64,000 bases of DNA, from assembly GCA_027605045.1 (NCBI GenBank), contig JAQFWX010000100.1:62001-126000 (forward strand), in the 5' to 3' direction. Source of the stretch: Phallus indusiatus. Lineage: Eukaryota; Basidiomycota; Agaricomycetes; Phallales; Phallaceae. The position numbers and the translations under genes are program-made. Below, in pieces: positions 17,952 through 29,329 of the stretch. Under the pieces are notes generated by a model. That model saw nothing but the letters and a program-made list of their open reading frames with translations. It searched no databases and had not been told where the DNA came from. How positions within the stretch are numbered: the stretch's first letter is position 1; every line of letters starts with the position of its first letter.

Positions 17952-18519
17952 CATTGTTGTTGCAAACGTCTTTTCAAACTGGCGTGATTGCTTGCACATT
18001 GAATAAATTCTCAAGGCCCAATCACTAGCATGGCTGTACTTCGCCACCACAACTGCTGCAGCAGTCACTCGAGCTCAAGGGCAACCTATTTCTGCCTCCT
18101 TGTGTTGTGATCTGGGGTCAGTCAGCACACTTATAAGGGTCCATTCACTGTGATTGGATTATGGATAGGCTAGCCTGAGTGTGAGAGGGTAGCTAGTGGC
18201 TGGTGAGGGCAGGTAGGCAAGCATTGAGGGAAGATGGCGGGGAATTCAAAGTATATACAACATGTATATACATAACTTCAACTATCTAACATTTTTTAAA
18301 TCCCAAATATACGCGAAAATGGCCCCTCTGAACACCCTAAGATACCTGCTGCCCTCCTGCATGACGCCTGCAAGCCGGACAGCACATTCACTCTCTAGAC
18401 CGCGATTTTGAAGGCCAAATCCTGCTTCAAAACAAGTTGGTGACCGCGCTGCTTTTCGCGCAATATAACGCTGCGATTCAGCCTCAAAAAAAAACTTCGT
18501 GAGATTTGCGCGGCAGTGT

Positions 18520-18562
18520 GCCGCGTCAGCGCGGGAGGCGGCGCGGTAAATTCTCAAGGCCC
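18520..18562 (-). repeat. right terminal inverted repeat
   Basis: Read on the minus strand it begins GGGCCTTGAGAATTTACCGC and shares the CCTCCCGCGCT and ACGCGGC blocks with the left end. Confidence 0.8.
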
Positions 18563-18571
18563 AAAAAATCG
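18563..18571. repeat. right 9-bp target site duplication
   Basis: AAAAAATCG here matches 16837-16845 exactly. It ends 8 bases before the FMT1 start codon, so the element lies in what should be the FMT1 5' leader. Confidence 0.78.
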
Positions 18572-18579
18572 TAAGGTCT

Positions 18580-19993
18580 ATGGTTCTCGTGAACCAATGC
18601 TCCCGCTATTTCTCGACAATTGCGGATAGCTCCGCCTCAAAATGCAACATTCTATTCCTTGGTCAAGATCGCTTTTCTTGTACAGTATTCCGACATTTAT
18701 ACCAAGAATCAGGTTCGTGGCCTTACCCAGTCTTGCCAGCTCCGAGTCCGGTCTTCCGACAACACTACAAAAGATTTGTGGGACAATTTTTGCATAGTGA
18801 CAAATCCCGATGCTAAAACCGGTCGAAGAGGAAAAAATATTACTGCCTGTCAGTGTAGTCTCCTTACAAAAGATCTTCTGTTCATAGTGTTGTCAATAGC
18901 GCCATTGAGGCTTTTAGCTCGTTCGCTCAACATTCCGACCGCGACCGTACCCCCAAAAAATGTTGGAATGAAGTTTTGGGAAGTTAGTGTGAATGTTGAA
19001 GATAAGCGAGGAATATCTAATTTCTGTTTATAGGTTCCCTCAATCTTCCAAAACGAATCTTCTCGCGAAAACATCCTCATAACAGCCTCTTTTGGCCGTA
19101 TTATACCTGCATCAATTTTACGCTTGTTCCGTAAGAGCCATCGACTGAACGTCCACCCATCTCTGCTACCTTTATACCGAGGACCGGCTCCTATTCAACA
19201 CGCAATTGCAGATGGTGCGAGTACAACGGGTGTGTCGATTCTGACTATAAACCCATTCAAATACGGCGTCGATTCAGGTGACATATGGGCCAGTCAATCA
19301 ATGGTATCCCATACGCTACTCCGGCAACTACGTTCTAGATCTTAACACATTACACAGAGATTAAGTCCAGATATGACTTTCGATTCTCTCAGTCGGACAC
19401 TAGCAGACGTCGGTGGTCAACTGTTAGTGCATTCTCTCCGAGAAATACTAGCTGACAAGGTAAGGAGCCATACGTCTACTCAAACATTGCCAAATTCATG
19501 TAGGTTAGGCACGACCTACCAAACAAGATCCCTCAAAAGCTACCTCGGCACCGTTCATAAAAAGGAATTTTATGGAAATTGACTGGAACACATGGGATGC
19601 CTTTAAACTAGATCGACATCATAGAGCAGCTCATCATCAAGTAAGACGTATTCAATATCTTATACAAACAGGTTTTCCGATTCTGACTTGACACCGTAGT
19701 ACGCATTACGGACACTTTTGCCTTACGGTCCCAGCTTACAATTAGAGCAGCTATCAATCCATTCACCTCCTATGCTCAAACATCCAAAATTATCGGATCC
19801 TGGTGATGCCGTTTTCGATCCTTTTAGCCAGGCTATCATAATTCGATGTGCGAATGACACCGAAATTAGCGTAACTCATCTCCAACAAGAGAACAAACGA
19901 GTACTGGGAGCTCTAGATTTTTGGAACGGAGTTTGTCCAGATGGCTTGCACAACGGTATAATATTAAAATTGCATTCAATTATAGACAATTAG
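18580..19993 (+). CDS. FMT1: methionyl-tRNA formyltransferase, mitochondrial
   Basis: This enzyme transfers the formyl group of 10-formyl-THF to Met-tRNA for initiation of mitochondrial translation. The start (MVLVNQCSRYFSTIADSS) is basic and Ser-rich as in a mitochondrial presequence, then NILFLGQDRFSCTVFRHLYQ opens the Rossmann-like formyltransferase fold. The catalytic segment LNVHPSLLPLYRGPAPIQHA carries the Asn-His pair, and GVSILTINPFKYGVDSGDIW follows with the catalytic Asp. The C-terminal OB-like domain is recognisable (SDPGDAVFDPFSQAIIIRCA, ending HNGIILKLHSIIDN). Several short introns interrupt it. The ATG lies only 8 bases after the transposon target duplication, so its leader and promoter are unusual. 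It is convergent with MSH6, with about 110 bp between stop codons. Confidence 0.92.
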
Positions 19994-20102
19994 AATAATG
20001 CAGCACGATGCGGGATTAATGCAGTGAGAATGAAAATATCGAAAGCAAAGAAGAAGATATAAAACCAGCCATGACTACGAAGCAGATCCGAGCATTCTTT
20101 TA

Positions 20103-23100
20103 CTACAAGCTTTGGTTTTTTATAAAATTCCTCAAAACGTTAAGGGTACTCTTCGTGTTCTCATTCGGAATCATCTGTCCAGTCGAAAGCTTCCATAGGT
20201 ATGCAAAATCGGCTTGAAGAGTCAATGGCAATCCTATGTTACTTCGCTTGGAAAGCTTTTCTTCAAATTGCTTGGCGTAATCTTGTGATATAGCTTCCGC
20301 ACGGAAAACGACTTCGGAAGGGACTCCTGCTAAATTCGCCACGTGTGTGCCAAATGAGCCAGTAGCTACTCCATCGATGAGCTTATAAAGGAAAACAAGC
20401 TAATGATTTCGAATAAGCATCACTCTGGTGTCTAAATCTATACGTCACATTAAATACTGACCTCTTTCTTTTCGTCATCCACAAGTGTTTCCATATGCAT
20501 ATTTCTGATATTCGGATGATTAGCAAAATCATCTGTTAGTGAGGAATAATGCGTCGCAAAGCAGCATAAAGGAAGGGTATGCGTGGCCAGATGATGAAGT
20601 ACAGCCTAGGACACATCAGTAACCCGACAGAGAGCAGAAGTGTTGTTATGCTCACTCCAGCTATTGCCATACCATCCTGAAGTCTGTTAGTACAGTAAAT
20701 GACTCGATCGAATGCAAGACATACAAAAGTGGAAGTTCCTCGGCCAAGTTCTTATATGCCCAATTAGGCTCATAGGGAATGAGAAGGGTGGGATCACGTA
20801 CCGTCTAGGATTACAAGCGACTTTGAGGTAGCGTCCCGAAGAATCTTGCAGCTAATATCATATCAATAAACTGAACACCCGTACACGAAATATATGCGTA
20901 CCATTCATCAAGCTCGACTTTGAAGGTACTGGCGTTACCAAACATATTATCGTATGCACCCATGCGAGTCAGAATAGAATCAAGAGGCACCAATCTAGAC
21001 ATATAGCTCTTTAGTAACTACAAACATAATTGTAATAGGATCACGCACCTCGCATTTTTAGCGGGAACAAGCATGCCCAATTGAGCCATGATTACACCAG
21101 CTGCCGTCATGCGCATCACGGTGGACTTGCCTCTATTACACTTATAAGCAATGATACGTTTCAACGAAAGGAAGAGACTTACGCCATGTTAGGCCCTGTC
21201 AGCAGTGCAATACGACCAATGTCTCCTCCCACTTGAATGTCATTAGGTATGAAGTCGTTTTTCAAACATAAAGCCGGGTGTCGCAGCTCCTCGAAATGCA
21301 GGAAAGCAGAATCAGCTTCGACAAATTCGGGCCGACAAACTGGTTCGCCGAGCGCTGTGGACGATTTGGCAAGACTCAGCAGACAATCCAATTCTGCCAT
21401 CACTCGAATAGCACGCAGCCAGACGGACCGGTCCATGTCGAATTCCTGATATAAACGATATTTGAAATCTTTGACGGCTGTGTTTCTCCTCTCGCGACCT
21501 TCCTTGAGCTTTTTGATTAACGGCTCAAGAGTCGGTACAGAGTATCGTTTGACCGCTTTTGTACTTCCGGTTTGTGACCACGACTTTGGCACTTTACTTG
21601 CCATACTTGCTGCTACTTCCACTTGGTATATTTCCTAACAAAATGGTGTGCGCTCCGTTAGTGTTTGTCAGCATCTCCAAACCGACATACACACCTTGGC
21701 TCCTTGTGCACTGTGCCAAAACTTCAATGAAAGCCTGAAAACAGCGTAAGAGACGATTGAAAAACATTCATGCAGGCGCCTCACCCCAATTTTTTCTGCA
21801 ATGCTTTCAACTGGCTTTCTAGTTCATCCTCCAATTCGGTATTCTCCGATTGAATCCTGTCGTATAGATCGTCTTTGCCCTCGCATGGTACAAGCTCATT
21901 CACGTTCTCTGAAAAATCGTGAGGTAAGACAGCTGTCATAAAACGCACGACATACCATTCTCTGGTTTTTCAAACATGCTCTCGACATTGGCGATATTCG
22001 GTGTCAAATTAGGAGCTGTCCTCAATAAACCGCGTATGCTAGTGAAGGACAAGTTGTCGGCGAGTTCGGCGAGGTCTTCTAGTCCTTTGCTCAATTTGTT
22101 GAAGCACTTAAGGCGATACGTCAATGCATGACGCGACGTTACTGAATTAAATCCAACTCACGTTTAAGACTTTCAGAAATTCCCTCACTTTGCAGTTCTT
22201 GGCGTGAATGCGAGAGACCAGACGTTCAAGATCAGGCATACCCCGAGCTAATTTTGAGAACTCGGCTTCGAAAGTGGGGTGCTCCAAAAAATCATGAACA
22301 GCATCTTGTCTAATGAATTTTAGTTGTTAGTATCGACAAACAAGATAATCATTTTTACCTCGCTTTGATTTGGTTGATGTCTCGCAGTGGCATGCAAAGC
22401 CAAAGTCTGAATAGGCGTTTACCTGTAATCAAACGAATATACGAAATTCAAAGAATTCAAAAGAACGACTGGGTGATGTTTACCGAATGGCGTTATACAT
22501 CTTCCTAATAAACTTAGTAAAGAACCCTCGGCAGTGCCTTCGTTGTTTACAAGAACCTGCAGAATAAGCTCATCAGTAATTATGCTCAATTATGCGCAAC
22601 AAGTTGATAAGCATGAACCTCTATGTGAGCCAAAGTTTGACCGTCCAGAATCAGCCCTTTGCCAGCCTTCATTGGGTCATAGATATTGAAATTTTTCATG
22701 CTTAATATATCTTTGTCAATGTTCAATTGTCCAAGATACCTATGTCTTGTTGGAAGTATGGACAGAGAAACCCAAGGATTAGAGACTAACCACATAATAA
22801 GACCTAAAGCGACGATGAGATTGGTATCACCCATCATATCTCGAATCGCATCTGGTATCCCGCTATTTTCGTCCATATCATCGTTGTTGCTGAACATCTC
22901 TCTCAAACGAGAGATGGTTTCATCAAATCCATATCCTTCGTTAGGTCGGAGACTCGTCCAAAGACATGACCCATGTAAAACTCCCTTAAGAAGACGTGTA
23001 GTTGAAACGGACAAGTTACCCTAATTAATGAAATTATATATGAGCAACTCAAGAATTCAAAGTAAAGACTAAACCTTGGTATATACGATTTCTTTGGGCC

Positions 23101-25381
23101 GCAATTGTCGTATCACAGTTTCTAGTCTGGTTCGACAAACATCATCACTGAAAGCACTCAAATCGAACTGTGACGTGGCACTGTCAAGGATACAAATCCC
23201 AAAGGAATTTGTTTCTGGATCTTCATAAATAGATACGCAATGGACGGCTTCGTCGTCCACAAGCAGTTCGCCGTCAACCAAGGTCCCAATGGTGTAAACT
23301 TTATTCAGCTCACTGATTGACAATCAGTTGATCAAAGTATCTCGTTAAGATTATAATCATACCGCCGAACAAGTTTATCACCCGATGTTTTGCCTTTGTC
23401 TGCTGTTCGACGCATCTCTGCTCCTAGGGCTGTCTCTGCTTGATCGACACGACCAACCTTGAATCCTGCATTTCATCAGAAGAAAACAAAAATATAATTT
23501 ATGAACAGTTTTAACCTTTAGCGAGAAATTTTCTAAGAAAGTTGCTAATGATCAGACGACTTAAAAGACATAACAAATAAACGTACGCTGCCCAGAAATT
23601 AAAAGACATTTCTGGTACGCCGACCTTTGACTGCAATGAGAAACTGATACGAGATGTCGCCTTTCAACTCATACCATAGACATCTTGACTCTGTGAGTAA
23701 GTTTTAGATCAAAGAGACGATGCCCAATTCGCGCGTCCTCTTCGTAGAGCTATTTCATGATAAGAGTTAAATTCGACAGCATAATAATCAACTTACTTCC
23801 AGAAATTTGCTTATCATCATTCAACTATCAGCGGTGTGTCTCGTGATGATAATAAAGAGAAATACCCTTTTTGAAAAAATAAAATCTAGAAATATCTAAT
23901 GAACCAATCTCTTTCCGCTTAGGAACACCATCACCCACTGTATCAAAGTGTACTTGTTTAATCTTCACTGTGTTACCAAAATATTATCAAAAAAAGTTCC
24001 GTGGTACGCTTACCTCCCAAAACTGAGGCGCAGAATCAGCATCAAAAAAGCCCTTTTGAAAGAACGATTACCTGTTTCTCGAACGGAGTGAACACTTTCC
24101 AAGCACTTGGTGGAATGTATAATGTTTTCGGGTCATAATTAGGATCTCCGGGCCTATTTCGATCTTTCTAAAGCATACTGTGAGTTTAGAATTTTGACCT
24201 GGAACGCCCCACGCACATCGCGTATATCCAGCAGAAATGAAAATGGTTCTTCCTTTTCAACCTTATCCGTCTTCTTCTCTCGTGCACGCTGTTCGGCAGC
24301 TGTAAGCAAAAAGTCTTGCGACCCATTTGAGGTTGAAACACCACTCTTCAGTTTCGGGCGTTTTGGGGCGTCCACAGACTTGTATTTGGACTTTTTCGTA
24401 TTGAGCTCAAGCTCTGAGTCCGGATCGTCCTTCATGGCATCCGACTCAGAGACATCATCGTTCACAATGAAGTCATCATCATCATCTGTTGACCTTCGGC
24501 TAGAACGAGAGCTGCTAGCACTTCGAGATCTTCCTAGAAAACACACTCAACAAAAATAAGAAATTTGAAAAGACAACAGACCTTTTCGTCTAGCAACATG
24601 AGAGGACGCATGTGAGTCGGACGCTTCAATATCACTCCGTGCGCTGCCAGTAGAGGCTCCTAAGAGATGTTTTAGCGCAGTACCAACAGAGAGTAATGCC
24701 ACGCATACTGCGTTCATTCTTAAACATGGCAAGCTTGGAACCAAAACTGTGAATATCGCTCGAGGGTGCATCTGTGTCCTCTACTGGAGAAGACGTACGC
24801 AGTCTTTTCGATGACACTAGACATTTGAACTATGATGTGAATTGTATATCAAGTATCAAGTAACTTACTAATTGATTTATCCGACTGCATTGACAATATG
24901 CGTGCGTTATTGTTCGCTTCAGTCACCTCTTCATCAGAATCTTCGATTATGATTTTTTTTCGCTTTATCTAAAACACCTCATTGAGTACTGCAACGATTT
25001 GGGACATGAACGTACAATTTTCTTAGGAGGAAAATCCTCATCTGAAGCCTGAGAAAGCATATCAACGTCAATTTGGTCGCTTGTTGGTGGCGTGTTCTTC
25101 ATGTCTAATGGCGACGATGGGAAACAGGCTAAATCCTTGTTAGAGTCACATTTATTATCATCTGTCCCATTTTTTATTCGACTCTGGTCCTTTACGGCGG
25201 GCGACGTTCCTTTTGCGGAAGCTTCAATGCCACTTCCCCGAGCGATGCCATCTGAGGTCAACGAAGTATCCACTACGCTCTTCTTGATTTGTGTTTTAGA
25301 AGCTCCAGAAGGCTGTTTGGCGAAAAAGCTGATCAACGTTTTCTGTTTCATCTGCGATTGTTTGGTATTTGTGGGTGGCAT
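20103..25381 (-). CDS. MSH6: DNA mismatch repair protein MSH6
   Basis: MSH6 is the MutS homologue that, with MSH2 (MutS alpha), recognises base mismatches and small loops. The N-terminus carries a PCNA-binding PIP box, QKTLISFF, within the first 20 residues, followed by a long charged Ser-rich linker with acidic blocks (about 24,154-25,381). Connector, lever and clamp regions follow. The ATPase domain shows IALLTGPNMA/GKST (Walker A, split by an intron near 21,130-21,178), GMLVPAK, LVPLDSILTRMGAYDNMF and ASTFKVELDE. The signature-like ILRDATSKSLVILD precedes the P-loop partner motifs. The C-terminus (LAGVPSEVVFRAEAISQDYA) is the helix-turn-helix typical of MutS. There are numerous 50-60 nt introns. 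No PWWP domain is seen, as expected for fungi. Confidence 0.95.
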
Positions 25382-25916
25382 AATAGGTGAAGATGATATG
25401 GCGAGGCTAAAAACTTAAATAAAGCTGAGTCTTTTATTAAGAAAGAAAAGTGACAACACGAAGTTACGCGACGTTACGCGTTACACGCGTAAAAACAGAG
25501 GAAACCTGTTCTCAAATTCTCAATAGTTCGCGTTCATCAATCCCACTTGGGCAACACTAGTTCTATTACTTGCCTGAGGAGTGCAGCATTCGTCATGAAG
25601 ACCATACGACTCGTAGATACGTTCTATCATATGACGGTAATTCCGTGAGGTCATAGCATTATGGCCGGTTAGCAGATCAGTGATGTGGTATGACCGATAA
25701 GAACTGATTTGTGTTTAAAAAAGAAAGGTTGATGTGGAATTGACCTAGGATTACAGAAAGTACATTCTACCACTAACCTCTACGCCATGCCACCGACAGT
25801 ATATTACATATTGGATATATAAATTATCGCGGGTAGGTACCCAAATTCATGCTTTCAATTCGAATATCAATAGTACTCGTGCTGATCCTTCTTCAGCTTC
25901 CCGTTTTGAATTATAT
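25382..25916. other. intergenic, MSH6 upstream region
   Basis: About 530 bp lies between the MSH6 start and the BUD13 stop, both on the minus strand. It is expected to hold the MSH6 promoter and the BUD13 3' end. No coding pattern was found. Confidence 0.45.
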
Positions 25917-26966
25917 CTACATGTCTTCAGTACTCCAAGCGTGAGCTTCATAAGTAGTCCTCTTCTTAGAATTGAAGGACTGGAAAATTTTCTTTTCAAA
26001 CCCGTTAGAACGATCTATGGAAGCGTTTCATTTCAACGTTAAGGGAAACCGTTGCGCAACGTACCTACACCATCCCAACGATAACCAGGCTTGATGCCAA
26101 ACCTGTTTGGTGGCGGCGGCGGTCCATTATATGTCGGTTTCTTCGGACCTTTCGACGATTTTTTCTATGCAACTAATTACTTAAAGTTCTGAAGAACATG
26201 AGATGATACATACTGTTAAGAAAGCAGCGGCTGGATCATTCCACCTTTCCCGCGACCTTAATTCCTCGTTTAGATCTTTATCATCTGCATAGCTTGAATG
26301 ACATCAATAAAGTAGCAAGGCAAGCAAAACATAAAGTGTTTACCGAGCAACATCCCGAGTCTTTTCCTTTTCCAATTCAGCCCGACGCTTTTCCTCTTCT
26401 TCTCGCTGTACAACACCCTTTCCCCATTCCATTTTGCTTGCCTCCCTCTCCTCGTGTTCTCTTTTCAAGCGCGCCGCCTCTGCTCGAGCAACTTTCGGGT
26501 CAATCTTCCGCCCAGACGAATCACGGTAAACGGTTTCTTCAGTTAGTTCTGTTTTTTCGACTTTCTGAGTTTCCTTTGGACCAAATTTCTTCTTCACCTG
26601 ATCCGCTGTCAACAAACCGCCCATTGGTATCGATTCTGTCTGCACGATAATGGGTTGCTCATCAACAGGGATAGACTCTTCGGGAACAGGGGCGTTCTCT
26701 GCAGGACGAACAGTTTCCCATCCTTCACCGACTTTCCGTTTTTTGAAAGTACGATCAGTGGCCACGACGGTATCGACTTCTTCATTCACTTCTTCGCCAC
26801 CAATAGCACCCCATCCACCATCTTCGTCTTGAATCTTATAACCGTATTGATCGCCGGTTTTCTCTTCAGCCTTCCGTCGTTTCTTCTTTTTAGATGCTCC
26901 AGCACGAGCTAAGATGGCGTCGGCCTTGGGACCCGACAAATACTTTTCCGCTAAGTAAGCTTGCAT
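25917..26966 (-). CDS. BUD13: pre-mRNA splicing factor BUD13/CWC26 (RES complex)
   Basis: BUD13 belongs to the RES complex, which binds the activated spliceosome and helps retain and splice weak introns. The protein starts [19 protein letters not shown], has a lysine block (KKKKRRK) and the early motif DEDGGWGAI. The conserved BUD13 core follows: [20 protein letters not shown], then a long charged helix, [20 protein letters not shown], and the proline-rich C-terminal motif [20 protein letters not shown] with WDG. The last exon gives [18 protein letters not shown] and ends STEDM at 25917. The length is about 300 residues, ordinary for fungi. The start is well supported because family members begin with MQ/LxxYLxxKY. 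Confidence 0.93.
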
Positions 26967-27907
26967 GAAGAAGGGGGATTACATAAGCGGGGCTTCTGAC
27001 ACTTGGATTCTGAACAGGCTGTCGGACATGGACGCTTCGATTCTACCCACAACCTCAAAAAAACTCCAACCTTCATGAGCGTTTCCAAATGTATATTTAA
27101 TGGATGTAGTCTCCCGTGTTTTCAATTGGGGTTCCCATCTGCTTGTGGCTGTATTCATACTTATATACATATGTATGATGGTAGTCCCGACGGTCAGGAA
27201 CAAACAAAACAAAGTGTATCAGTGAACCTGACGTTAGATATTTCAAATGTGGGCGTCGCGAAGTGAATCCCGTCGCTCCGCTGATTAACTTGTCAGCCTA
27301 TTCCATAGGGGGTGAGGTGACGACAATGTTAGTGGCATATATGCGCTCAGTCTGGATCGCAGTCGCTTTTGAATGAACATCACTTTAATAAATCAAATAC
27401 TATGGATGCTCCAAGTCATCCAATACTAGCAAACACAAGTAACCTTTTTCAAATTTCGAGCGGAAATCCAAGGACACTATACTCGGGAGGTTTTGGATGG
27501 TTTGTACCCGACCGTAGGCTGCAATCGCGACAAATATCGGAAAGGCATGGATTCAGAAACACGATATGATTTCAAATTCCTTGACAGCTTGAGAAGAGTT
27601 GTATTCCGCTTGGGCCTGAGGCTGAAGTCATCTGGTTCAAGACACAGGACCGTTGGCAATTAATCGACGGGTGCACGCCAAGCGGTTCACAGGACAGGAC
27701 ATCAGCGATTGTTGGAGACACGGCCTATCAATGTGCTGTGAGTCATGGCTTGCACGTCTAGTTAATTCAATTGTTTTGGGAGAACGGCGCAAGGTAGCTC
27801 TTTTTTTTCTTCGCGTACCTAATAGTAAACGGCCCATTAAACTCTCGCCTCAGGTTGTTATGCCAAACAGTTCACCACTGATAGGTACACACCAAAGTCA
27901 GTAATGG
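26967..27907. other. intergenic, no supported gene
   Basis: About 0.94 kb lies upstream of BUD13 and of the secreted Cys-rich protein. It holds short overlapping open frames on both strands, but none has a start, splice signals and protein-like composition together. It should contain two divergent promoters. Confidence 0.4.
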
Positions 27908-27916
27908 TATATAAAG
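27908..27916 (+). promoter_or_regulatory. TATA box of the secreted Cys-rich protein gene
   Basis: TATATAAAG lies 49 bases before the ATG at 27966. A perfect TATA element this close to a small secreted-protein gene suggests a strong, regulated promoter with a short leader. Confidence 0.6.
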
Positions 27917-27965
27917 AATGCGCTCTACCCACTTGTTTCAGCGTGCTTTCTGAAAACAGCTTATT

Positions 27966-28383
27966 ATGAAGTCCTTTGCATTCCTCGCGTTGGGAACTCT
28001 TTTCTCAGCAGTGATTGCGAACCCTGTGATCACAGGTCCAATCAGCACCGTGACTGACCCCATAATCTGTCATATTGCCTGTGCTCTTCCCTTAGTCTTT
28101 TGTGCGCCTTGCGGTTGCTGCGGTAGGTGGTAAAACGGGATCCCCTTTTTTCTCTAGATATTACTCACCGTCATGCATATGTTTACTAGAACCTAGCAGA
28201 ACTATAACGCTACCAATTAGACCTACGATTATCTGTGAGGACATTGTATGCCCTCTTGATGGAAGTTCAGTAGAGAACTCGTGCTGTGGTAAGTCATTCC
28301 CCTAGGTGTTCTTGGACATAGGGGATTGACACGACAGCTCAGGTCCACCAATCGTAGCCACACCGCTGACACTGGCAGAGTAG
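27966..28383 (+). CDS. small secreted cysteine-rich protein
   Basis: I recognise no family. Three exons (27966-28122, 28190-28288, 28343-28383; 297 nt) give 98 residues. Residues 1-18 (MKSFAFLALGTLFSAVIA) form a classical signal peptide with an A-x-A-like cleavage site. The remaining 80 residues contain ten cysteines, at 35, 39, 46, 49, 51, 52, 68, 73, 84 and 85. Two modules are visible: IICHIACALPLVFCAPCGCC and IICEDIVCPLDGSSVENSCC. Each is preceded by a Pro/Thr/Ser-rich stretch, and each ends with Cys-Cys exactly at a phase-1 intron. Exon 3 starts like a third module (GPPIVATPLTLAE) and stops. An alternative acceptor (CAG at about 28,334-28,336) would shorten the tail. It could be an effector-like, cell-surface or defensive protein; secretion is well supported but the role is unknown. 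Confidence 0.72.
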
Positions 28384-29329
28384 AGTGGAAAGTTTGTTCT
28401 TGGAATCTGGATTAGCTCAAGTTGCATGATAAATGACGAGTGTATGGACTAGTTCGATCTGAAACAACTGTCAGTCTAGAAATACAGCTTTTTTCTCCAC
28501 ACTGAACACCAGTGCTCTCACATTCACCACATCGAATATAATCTGCGTGTCAGTACAAGCTCCAAAAAGAGACACATTCTTGACTGGACAATAGATAAAC
28601 AACGGAAAACAGTGCTCTTTCTTTCGCCTTGTCAGTTGCTTCCCGCAACTCTCCAGCTTCATACAGTTATAAGAGAAAGGAAAGGGTATTGTCAGACAAA
28701 ATAGGGGTACTATTCACGAAGTGCTCCTCGGCTCGTCTAGTCTCTGGATAATGCGAGGTCTTTCGAGGCAATGGACCATATTCTGCAGCGTCCCTCATGT
28801 GACAAGCAAGTGGCAAGCCTACCCTAGCCCAGATATAGCCGTCCGTTTCTAGTGCAATGGACTTTGCGGGTAAAAATCGAATTTTCACCTATATATACTT
28901 GAGCAGATGTCAAAGCTCGGTGGATACATGAGTCTGTGTCAACGTTCTCATCGGCCGTGCAGGCTGGTGCAAAAGTGAAAGCGTTGAATTTCACATTAGC
29001 TTCCAAAATCATTTACTGGGTGTCGACATCGTCTAAAAGCCAATGATGGTCGTTTTTGTGGCGTGGGTCTTGATGGGAGAACTAAGAACGTTGGTTTACA
29101 GATACTCACGTTCACTGGGTCATATGAAAGCCTTAAGCTTGCGAAGAGTGTGCGGTCCATCTATGTATGCCGAGGGCATATTCTAATAGATACGGAGCCG
29201 CGAAAACAAAGAAGATGATCTGGGGATAATGAGGGCCGTTTGGCTATTAACAACTGCAGCGCCGCAAATGAAGCATGTTTTGAAGTATATTAGACTACAC
29301 GGAACGGATGATACTGAAACACTTTACGA
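28384..29329. other. intergenic, possible weak minus-strand exons
   Basis: No gene can be supported. On the minus strand a frame starting near 29012 (MILEANVKFNAFTFAPACTA) and another around 28,700-28,860 (ETDGYIWARVGLPLACHMRD) look somewhat protein-like. They could be joined by a 38-nt intron, but the product matches nothing I know and lacks a clear end. A degraded gene or chance frames are equally likely. Confidence 0.3.

Larger units (their letters stand above)
16846..18562. mobile_element. non-autonomous TIR DNA transposon, Mutator-like by TSD
   Basis: This 1,717-bp element has imperfect terminal inverted repeats of 43 bp (16846-16888 and 18520-18562, 37 of 43 matching; they begin GGGC and contain CCTCCCGCGCT). 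It is flanked by a perfect 9-bp direct duplication, AAAAAATCG. A 9-bp duplication with G-initial termini fits Mutator-like (MULE) elements best. Nothing inside encodes a transposase, so it would need a partner in trans. The interior holds a 30-bp tandem array and nested hairpins built from the same GGTAATCT...AATTGCTGC motif. Partial copies of the terminal sequence also lie inside, near 17,285 and 18,018, suggesting rearrangement or nesting of related elements. Confidence 0.8.

Noticed and set aside
17551..18006. A 151-codon open frame inside the transposon
   Set aside because: Its residues come from the repeated hairpin motif read in frame (AALKYRNL and QQFSEGDY appear twice). It is repeat-derived, not a transposase.
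17285..18018. A second, complete transposon nested within the first
   Set aside because: Only about 16 bp at each side resemble the outer ends and no target duplication is visible, so I treat them as internal partial copies.
18282..18557. A 91-codon minus-strand frame at the right end of the transposon
   Set aside because: It overlaps the terminal inverted repeat and has no recognisable domain; probably chance.
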